Source: Sulfurovum sp.
GTDB taxonomy: Bacteria; Campylobacterota; Campylobacteria; Campylobacterales; Sulfurovaceae
DNA: 10,285 bases
Reading direction: 5' to 3'
Assembly: GCA_020721385.1 (NCBI GenBank)
Contig: DYMW01000041.1
Coordinates: 2,922-13,206, forward strand
Part shown: positions 6,873 to 10,285 of the stretch, in pieces
Numbering within the stretch: the stretch's first letter is position 1
How the letters are laid out: every line of letters begins with the position of its first letter
Translations under genes and position numbers: made by a program
The notes under the pieces: model-generated
Seen by the model: only the letters and a program-made list of their open reading frames with translations
The model's database searches: none
What the model was told of the DNA's origin: nothing

Positions 6873-7094
6873 ATGATAACAATTGAATTTTTAGGACCCA
6901 TTGCCAGGGAGTCGTTGGAAATAGAAGCAAAAAATTTAGAAGAGGTAGCAATCTATTTACAAAATATAGAGACTGTAAATGGTTGGTTGGACAAATGTGC
7001 TGTGGCGGTTAATGATGTGATGTGTAATGATGTAACCAAAGTATTAAAGAGTGGTGATAAAATTTCTATTTTACCTCCTGTTTGTGGAGGTTAA
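6873..7094 (+). CDS. moaD: MoaD, molybdopterin synthase small (sulfur-carrier) subunit
   Basis: This 73-residue ubiquitin-like protein ends in the diagnostic ILPPVCGG. In the family the terminal glycine is adenylated and thiocarboxylated by an MoeB-type enzyme, then MoaD passes sulfur to precursor Z (cPMP) in the MoaD-MoaE complex. I chose the ATG at 6873 (MITIEFLGPIARE), which gives the family's usual N-terminus; an in-frame GTG at 6861 would add four residues (MEKQ). Neither has a strong ribosome binding site, so the start is not certain. It is the first gene of the moaD-moaE-moeA operon. No moeB, moaA or moaC is in the window. Confidence 0.88.
   Translation: MITIEFLGPIARESLEIEAKNLEEVAIYLQNIETVNGWLDKCAVAVNDVMCNDVTKVLKSGDKISILPPVCGG
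7086..7090 (+). promoter_or_regulatory. moaE ribosome binding site embedded in the moaD GG codons
   Basis: GGAGG lies within the last two sense codons of moaD (GGA GGT, the essential Gly-Gly) and five bases before the moaE ATG at 7096. It supports 7096 over an upstream in-frame ATG at 7051. Confidence 0.75.
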
Positions 7095-7095
7095 G

Positions 7096-7548
7096 ATGGA
7101 GTTGTATCAAGGGGCTTTAGATGTAAAATCTATATTCAATCAATGGTTAGATGAAGAGGCAGCATCCAATTATGGAGCATTTGTTCCTTTTGTAGGAACC
7201 ATTCGTTCAGAAGGTGGTATTGAAGCACTTAGTTTTGATATTTATGAACCTATTTTTGAATCATGGTTCAATACTTGGGTAGAAAAGGCAGAAGAATTGG
7301 GGGCTAAAGTAAAGATGGCTCATGCTATTGGGGATGTTCCTGTTCATAGTTCATCGTATATTTCAGCAGTTTTTTCACCTAAAAGACGTGTAGCATTAGA
7401 ATTAATAGATAAATTTGTAGAAGATTTTAAAGCCAATGCACCAATATGGAAATATGATGTAATTAATGGAAAACGAATTTATGCAGAAGATAGAAGTACA
7501 CCCATGGATGGTAGTGGATTGTTGATGAAAAAAAATGGGGAGCAATAA
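7096..7548 (+). CDS. moaE: MoaE, molybdopterin synthase catalytic subunit
   Basis: MoaE forms a heterotetramer with MoaD and converts cyclic pyranopterin monophosphate to molybdopterin. The 150-residue protein has the usual length. Visible family features are FVGTIRSEGG (32-41), EPIFESW, a region with IGDVPVHSSSYISAVFSPKR where the family places its conserved basic patch, and PIWKYD (Lys-119) followed by NGKRIYAEDR (Lys-126), matching the two catalytic lysine positions known in E. coli MoaE. The start at 7096 lies one base after the moaD stop and has GGAGG in front; the longer frame from 7051 would overlap moaD and add a hydrophobic extension unlike the family. Its stop overlaps the moeA start by one base. 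Confidence 0.9.
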   Translation: MELYQGALDVKSIFNQWLDEEAASNYGAFVPFVGTIRSEGGIEALSFDIYEPIFESWFNTWVEKAEELGAKVKMAHAIGDVPVHSSSYISAVFSPKRRVALELIDKFVEDFKANAPIWKYDVINGKRIYAEDRSTPMDGSGLLMKKNGEQ

Positions 7549-8750
7549 TGGCGTTTATACATTTTGATGAATCTATTGAGATTATGAATACCCTTGAAAT
7601 TACAAACTATAAAACATCGAAACGTTACTTAACTGATACTTTAGGGTATGTTTTGGCAGAAGATATTGTACCCGACCACAATTCACCAGCGTTTTCTACC
7701 TCTGCAATGGATGGGTATGCTATTGCTCATAAAGATTTGAAATTGGGACGTTTAAAGATATCAAGTATCAATCCAGCAGGTAGTGATTTAGAAGATGTTG
7801 TGGTATCGGGTTGTTGCATTAAAACCTTTACAGGCTCGTTAATGCCATTAGGCAGTGATACGTTAATTCCTATCGAGAATGTAACCGTAGATGGAAATGA
7901 GATTGTGATTCATGAAGAGGTTCCTTTTGGGTTTTCGGTAAGAGCCATTGGTGAAAATTATGTCCAAGGATACAAGCTTATTAGTAAAGGTACCAAAATA
8001 GATTTTGCTGATATTGGGGTGATGGCAAGTTTGAATGTTGTCTCTGTTTTGGTTCATGAAAAACCAAGAGTCGCCATCTTATCAACAGGTTCAGAACTCT
8101 TGGAGTTGGGTGAAATACAAACATCTGATGCACAGATTAGAAGTTCCAACAATTATATTTTAGAAGCTTTGGTTAAAAAATATGATGGAGAGCCTTTACA
8201 ATTGGGGTGTATTGCGGATGATAAAGAGAGTATTTTAAGTGGTGTTCAAAAAGCACTGCTTCAAAGTGATATTGTGGTGACCACAGGTGGCGTAAGTGTT
8301 GGTGATTTTGATTTTGTAAAAGATGTGATTGTGGAGTTGGGATGTGAAGTACTTTTTAAAGGGGTACGAGTAAAACCAGGACAACACATTATGGTAGCTA
8401 AAAAAGAGAATAAATTTATTGTGGCTCTACCAGGATTTGCTTACTCTTCAACCGTGACAGCATTACTTTATATGGTACCGTTGATTGCCAAATTGCAACA
8501 AGGAAAATGTTCACTTAGAATGGTAGAAGCAACATTGCGTGAATCTTTTCATAAACGTGCTAGAAAAGCAGAGTTTACAGCGTGTCGTTATAGTTTAGAA
8601 AATGGCAATTATTTTGTAGACTTTGAGGGTAAAAAAAGTGGTAGTTCGGCTATTTTGACCAATATGTTGGGTTCAACAGCTTTGTTGATTACTTCAGAAG
8701 AGGATGAATCCAAAGTAGTTGGAGATAGAGTTCTTATCTTACTTTTTTAA
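7548..8750 (+). CDS. moeA: MoeA, molybdopterin molybdenumtransferase
   Basis: MoeA inserts molybdate into adenylylated molybdopterin to give active molybdenum cofactor. The 400-residue protein has the three-part MoeA layout: N-terminal domain with SAMDGYA (52-58) and TGSLMPLGSDTLIPIE (95-110), central MoCF-type domain with STGSELLE (179-186), TTGGVSVGDFD (245-255) and KPG (276-278), LPG (294-296), and a C-terminal beta domain (about 322-400). Two motifs depart from the E. coli type: LPGFAYSS instead of LPGNPVS, and TGSE instead of TGDE. Its ATG overlaps the moaE stop (TAATG), with GGGGAG upstream, so the two are translationally coupled. A tungsten-handling role is possible, since Campylobacterota can carry more than one MoeA. 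Confidence 0.9.
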   Translation: MAFIHFDESIEIMNTLEITNYKTSKRYLTDTLGYVLAEDIVPDHNSPAFSTSAMDGYAIAHKDLKLGRLKISSINPAGSDLEDVVVSGCCIKTFTGSLMPLGSDTLIPIENVTVDGNEIVIHEEVPFGFSVRAIGENYVQGYKLISKGTKIDFADIGVMASLNVVSVLVHEKPRVAILSTGSELLELGEIQTSDAQIRSSNNYILEALVKKYDGEPLQLGCIADDKESILSGVQKALLQSDIVVTTGGVSVGDFDFVKDVIVELGCEVLFKGVRVKPGQHIMVAKKENKFIVALPGFAYSSTVTALLYMVPLIAKLQQGKCSLRMVEATLRESFHKRARKAEFTACRYSLENGNYFVDFEGKKSGSSAILTNMLGSTALLITSEEDESKVVGDRVLILLF

Positions 8751-8756
8751 TATAAT
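8751..8756 (+). promoter_or_regulatory. Predicted -10 box of the S24 regulator gene
   Basis: TATAAT follows directly after the moeA stop and is preceded by ACTTTTTTAA. Transcription would start near 8763, giving a leader of about 23 bases with AAAGGA six bases before the ATG. The surroundings closely match the promoter at 9451. Confidence 0.62.
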
Positions 8757-8785
8757 TTAGACAATAGAGTGGTAAAGGATAAATA

Positions 8786-9439
8786 ATGTATGAGTTAAAA
8801 TCAATTATAGAGAAGCTAAAAGATGTTATTTCCCAAGAAAAAAAGGGTGTAAAAGTTTTTGATAAAGATGTTGCCAATGCGTTAGCAATTCCTCAAACGA
8901 CATTTGCTACCATGAAAAAAAGAAATTCAATTCCGTTTAAAGAGATAATGGAATTTTGTGCCATCAAAAAATTGAGTATTAATTGGTTATTTTTTGATCA
9001 AGTGGTAGATATGTTGGCACAAGAGACTGAAAAATATTTTCAAATACGCTATTTTTCAAATGTAAGGGCGAGTGCAGGAGGAGGAGCTTTTACTTTTGAC
9101 GAGGGGTATGAATTACTTTCGATTGATAAAACCATTATTCATAATATTATTCCAAGGGGCAGTAAAGAACTTGAAGCCATTAATGTTGATGGTGAGTCAA
9201 TGGAGCCAACGTTACAAGATGGATCCATTGTTTTTGTAGATCGAAGTCAAACAGATATTAATAGAAATGGTATCTATATTGCTCAAACAACGGCAGGTTT
9301 GTTTATAAAACGTATTCGACAAAGAGCTGATGGTATGATTGAGTTAATTTCTGATAATCAAGCTTATTCTCCAGAATCTATTTCACCTGATGAAATTGAA
9401 ATTGTTGGACGGGTTGTTGGAAATATTGAAAGTCTGTAA
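8786..9439 (+). CDS. S24/LexA-like (CI-type) self-cleaving transcriptional regulator
   Basis: The 217-residue protein has an N-terminal helix-turn-helix resembling phage CI repressors (about 23-70: DVANALAIPQTTFATMKKR, then LSINWLFF) and a C-terminal S24 peptidase fold. Ser-138 in DGESMEPTLQDG and Lys-175 in GLFIKRI are 37 residues apart, the same spacing as Ser-119 and Lys-156 of E. coli LexA. An Ala-Gly pair (SAGGG, 96-100) lies where the cleavage site is expected. The catalytic parts are therefore complete, and RecA-stimulated self-cleavage is plausible. Homologues occur both in prophages and as chromosomal regulators; no phage gene is nearby, so a host regulator is more likely. It has its own promoter after moeA. 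Its targets are unknown; autoregulation or control of the next gene, whose promoter is similar, is inference. Confidence 0.85.
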   Translation: MYELKSIIEKLKDVISQEKKGVKVFDKDVANALAIPQTTFATMKKRNSIPFKEIMEFCAIKKLSINWLFFDQVVDMLAQETEKYFQIRYFSNVRASAGGGAFTFDEGYELLSIDKTIIHNIIPRGSKELEAINVDGESMEPTLQDGSIVFVDRSQTDINRNGIYIAQTTAGLFIKRIRQRADGMIELISDNQAYSPESISPDEIEIVGRVVGNIESL

Positions 9440-9450
9440 CTTTTTTTAAG

Positions 9451-9456
9451 TATAAT
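9451..9456 (+). promoter_or_regulatory. Predicted -10 box of the 79-residue gene and aroK
   Basis: TATAAT is preceded by ACTTTTTTTAAG and followed by TTA and, further on, ACAATAG. The leader is about 27 bases, with AAGGAA five bases before the ATG at 9490. The element lies 12 bases after the S24 gene's stop. Confidence 0.6.
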
Positions 9457-9489
9457 TTAAAAAATAAACAATAGTAACAAGGAAATAAA

Positions 9490-9729
9490 ATGGCAGAAAA
9501 CATTAAAACATTAGATGAGAGAATTGATGCAATTTATAAAATGGCAAAAGAGCATTTTGGGGAAGTGCGTTTTGTAGGAATTAAGAAGCATACCAAAATT
9601 GGTTGGATTGCCAAAATTCAATTTGATGAGTTTGAATCATTGGTGTCAGAGGGTAAAGATGCAGAAGATGCATTAAAAAAATTAAAAAAACGTGTGAAAA
9701 AAATTATTGAACGTTATAACATGGTATAA
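9490..9729 (+). CDS. Small conserved-looking protein of unknown function (79 aa)
   Basis: I do not recognise this protein. Residues 1-23 look helical, 25-45 look like two or three beta strands (EVRFVGIKK, IGWIAKIQF), and 47-79 form a Lys-rich helix (KDAEDALKKLKKRVKKIIERY). The strand-strand-helix pattern with G-W-I-A-K and G-K-D-A-E-D-A-L loosely recalls HicB-like antitoxin folds, but no HicA partner is nearby and the similarity is weak. There is no signal peptide or membrane segment. It has its own promoter and a good ribosome binding site (AAGGAA), and aroK starts two bases after its stop codon, so it is very likely expressed and co-translated with aroK. Confidence 0.75.
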   Translation: MAENIKTLDERIDAIYKMAKEHFGEVRFVGIKKHTKIGWIAKIQFDEFESLVSEGKDAEDALKKLKKRVKKIIERYNMV

Positions 9730-9730
9730 G

Positions 9731-10246
9731 ATGAAGAACAACATTATTTTAATAGGATTTATGGGGATAGGTAAAGGCACAACAGCAAGAGCATATGCTA
9801 AAAAGTATAAATGTTTTAATCTTGATACGGATGATCTTATTGAATCAAAAGAGAATCGGAAAATAAAAGAGATTTTTAAAGAGGATGGTGAAATCTATTT
9901 TAGAAAGTTAGAACAAGAGTGTGCGAATTGGATTGAAGATTCAGTTACATCATCATTTATCTCTTGTGGAGGAGGTTTCTATAAAGTTAAAAATCTTAAA
10001 AAATTAGGAACCATTGTTTTATTGGATGCTTCTTATAATTGGATTTATAAGAGACTCTCCACTGCTGAAAATTCAAAAGCAAAATTAAAAAAGCGACCAC
10101 TTTTTACTGAGCCTAAAAAAGCGAAGAAACTTTATACTGAAAGAGAAAAGTTTTATAAAGAGTTGGCAGATGTTATTATAAATGTTGAAAATAAAGATTT
10201 AACAACTATTATTAAAGAGATTCATGCAAAGACAACTTGTATTTAA
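9731..10246 (+). CDS. aroK: Shikimate kinase AroK with atypical Walker A
   Basis: AroK phosphorylates shikimate with ATP, the fifth step of the shikimate pathway to chorismate, in the cytoplasm. The 171-residue protein has the usual length. Visible features are IGFMGIGKGTTA (8-19), LDTDDLIE (31-38, shikimate-binding Asp-34), FR (Arg-58), SCGGGF (78-83), the lid arginine in KKRPLF (Arg-122) and the late arginine in YTEREK (Arg-138). The P-loop reads G-x-x-x-x-G-K-G-T: the Ser/Thr that normally follows Lys and binds magnesium is Gly-16, with Thr-17 next. All other key residues are present, so the enzyme is probably active. The start at 9731 follows the previous stop by one base; an upstream in-frame TTG at 9707 would overlap that gene and is unlikely. 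No terminator is seen before the window ends. Confidence 0.88.
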   Translation: MKNNIILIGFMGIGKGTTARAYAKKYKCFNLDTDDLIESKENRKIKEIFKEDGEIYFRKLEQECANWIEDSVTSSFISCGGGFYKVKNLKKLGTIVLLDASYNWIYKRLSTAENSKAKLKKRPLFTEPKKAKKLYTEREKFYKELADVIINVENKDLTTIIKEIHAKTTCI

Positions 10247-10285
10247 TGTAAGTAAATAAAACAAAAAGTAAAAGAAAGAAGAAAA

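Noticed and set aside
7051..7095. Upstream start for moaE
   Set aside because: It would overlap moaD in another frame and add a hydrophobic extension not seen in MoaE; the ATG at 7096 has GGAGG at good spacing.
8786..9439. Prophage or mobile island boundary
   Set aside because: Only the CI-like regulator hints at phage; no integrase, attachment site, tRNA or structural gene is present and the flanking genes are core metabolism.
9490..9729. HicB-type antitoxin
   Set aside because: The resemblance is limited to a strand-helix pattern; no HicA-like toxin gene is adjacent, and the neighbour is aroK.
9707..9730. Upstream TTG start for aroK
   Set aside because: It overlaps the end of the 79-residue gene and adds residues before the usual AroK N-terminus; the ATG at 9731 fits the family.

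Overview
The window looks like chromosome from a member of the Campylobacterota (an Arcobacter-, Sulfurimonas- or Sulfurovum-like organism; I cannot fix the genus). The DNA is AT-rich. The gene set includes a short MqnA of the futalosine menaquinone pathway, a moaD-moaE-moeA molybdopterin cluster and a shikimate kinase. The promoters consist of a T-rich stretch followed by a perfect TATAAT with no clear -35 box, as is usual in this phylum. No RNA gene, insertion sequence, CRISPR array or phage structural gene is visible.

Region 1 (about 2-6107, plus strand) encodes cell-surface proteins. It opens inside a very large modular protein whose start lies upstream of the window; 1790 residues are visible. 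They form a mosaic: a DUF7507-like domain, two CshA-type fibril repeats, one SdrD B-like repeat, a second DUF7507-like domain, six more SdrD B-like repeats in tandem, five more CshA-type repeats, and a C-terminal tail resembling the IPTL-CTERM (exosortase-type) sorting signal. Nineteen bases downstream, behind a strong ribosome binding site, is a small outer-membrane beta-barrel protein. The two probably share a transcript that ends at a perfect 8-bp hairpin.

Region 2 (6115-8750) holds respiratory cofactor genes. mqnA runs on the minus strand and converges on the barrel gene; its stop codon lies inside the shared hairpin. A short divergent promoter region with two opposed TATAAT boxes separates mqnA from the tightly packed moaD-moaE-moeA operon. 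MoaD and MoaE form molybdopterin synthase and MoeA inserts molybdate, so the operon supplies cofactor to molybdo- or tungsto-enzymes, while MqnA feeds menaquinone synthesis.

Region 3 (8751-10246) starts with an S24/LexA-like self-cleaving regulator with its own promoter. A second promoter with nearly the same sequence drives a 79-residue protein of unknown function and, one base later, shikimate kinase aroK, whose Walker A motif has an unusual glycine. AroK acts upstream of chorismate, the substrate of MqnA. The last 39 bases (10247-10285) are purine-rich and hold nothing I can identify.

The most interesting candidate for something undescribed is the giant mosaic surface protein with its exosortase-like tail and paired barrel protein. 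The AroK P-loop substitution and the S24 regulator beside the cofactor genes are secondary. I do not see a clear novel defence or mobile system.
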